A DNA stretch of 6,365 nt, from assembly GCA_002469525.1 (NCBI GenBank), contig DKME01000170.1, positions 331 to 6,695 of the forward strand, given 5' to 3'. Position 1 is the stretch's first letter, and every line of letters begins with the position of its first letter. Positions 6,365 through 6,365 of this stretch are shown here, piece by piece. The notes under the pieces are model-generated. The model did not search any database and was not told the origin of the DNA. It saw only the letters and a program-made list of their open reading frames with translations. Source of the DNA: Actinobacteria bacterium UBA7422. Its GTDB lineage: Bacteria > Actinomycetota > Actinomycetes > S36-B12. A program made the position numbers and the translations under genes.

Positions 6365-6365
6365 C

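Noticed and set aside
1..6365. Mobile element, CRISPR, defence or toxin-antitoxin content
   Set aside because: I found no transposase or integrase motifs, no terminal inverted repeats, no regularly spaced repeats and no small paired genes. All five genes look metabolic or transport related.

Overview
The window holds five complete protein-coding genes, all on the + strand and packed almost end to end from base 6 to base 6310. The layout fits an actinobacterium. GC content is in the low-to-mid 50s percent (sampled by eye over a few lines). The first gene is the short, ~390-residue GT4-type glycogen synthase typical of Actinobacteria (Mycobacterium Rv1212c / Corynebacterium GlgA type). Three of the four internal starts are TTG or GTG without a good Shine-Dalgarno sequence, and two start regions carry -10-like hexamers at the spacing of leaderless actinobacterial genes. 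With this GC a small-genome aquatic or soil actinobacterium is possible, but that is a guess.

Layout: (1) 6-1172, GlgA/GlgM-like glycosyltransferase. (2) 1169-2137, ten-helix EamA/DMT permease whose TTG start overlaps the glgA stop by 4 bases. (3) 2158-3345, FAD/NAD(P)-dependent ferredoxin-reductase-like oxidoreductase with a C-terminal reductase domain. (4) 3349-4764, group II PLP-dependent decarboxylase, in the same frame as gene 3 and separated from it by only TAA-CGC. (5) 4793-6310, a 505-residue protein with an internal Rossmann-type nucleotide-binding motif and no function I can name. After base 6310 there are 55 bases. The minus strand there reads as a possible last dozen codons of a convergent gene.

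How the genes work together is only partly clear. glgA belongs to glycogen or alpha-glucan synthesis. The other four could form a small metabolic unit (small-molecule exporter or importer, electron-transfer flavoprotein, amino-acid decarboxylase, unknown Rossmann enzyme), but the linkage rests on spacing and orientation alone. I see no mobile element, CRISPR array, RNA gene, toxin-antitoxin pair or defence system. The main open questions are the function of the last gene, the substrate of the decarboxylase, and the unusual short upstream reading frame and promoter-like hexamer between genes 4 and 5.
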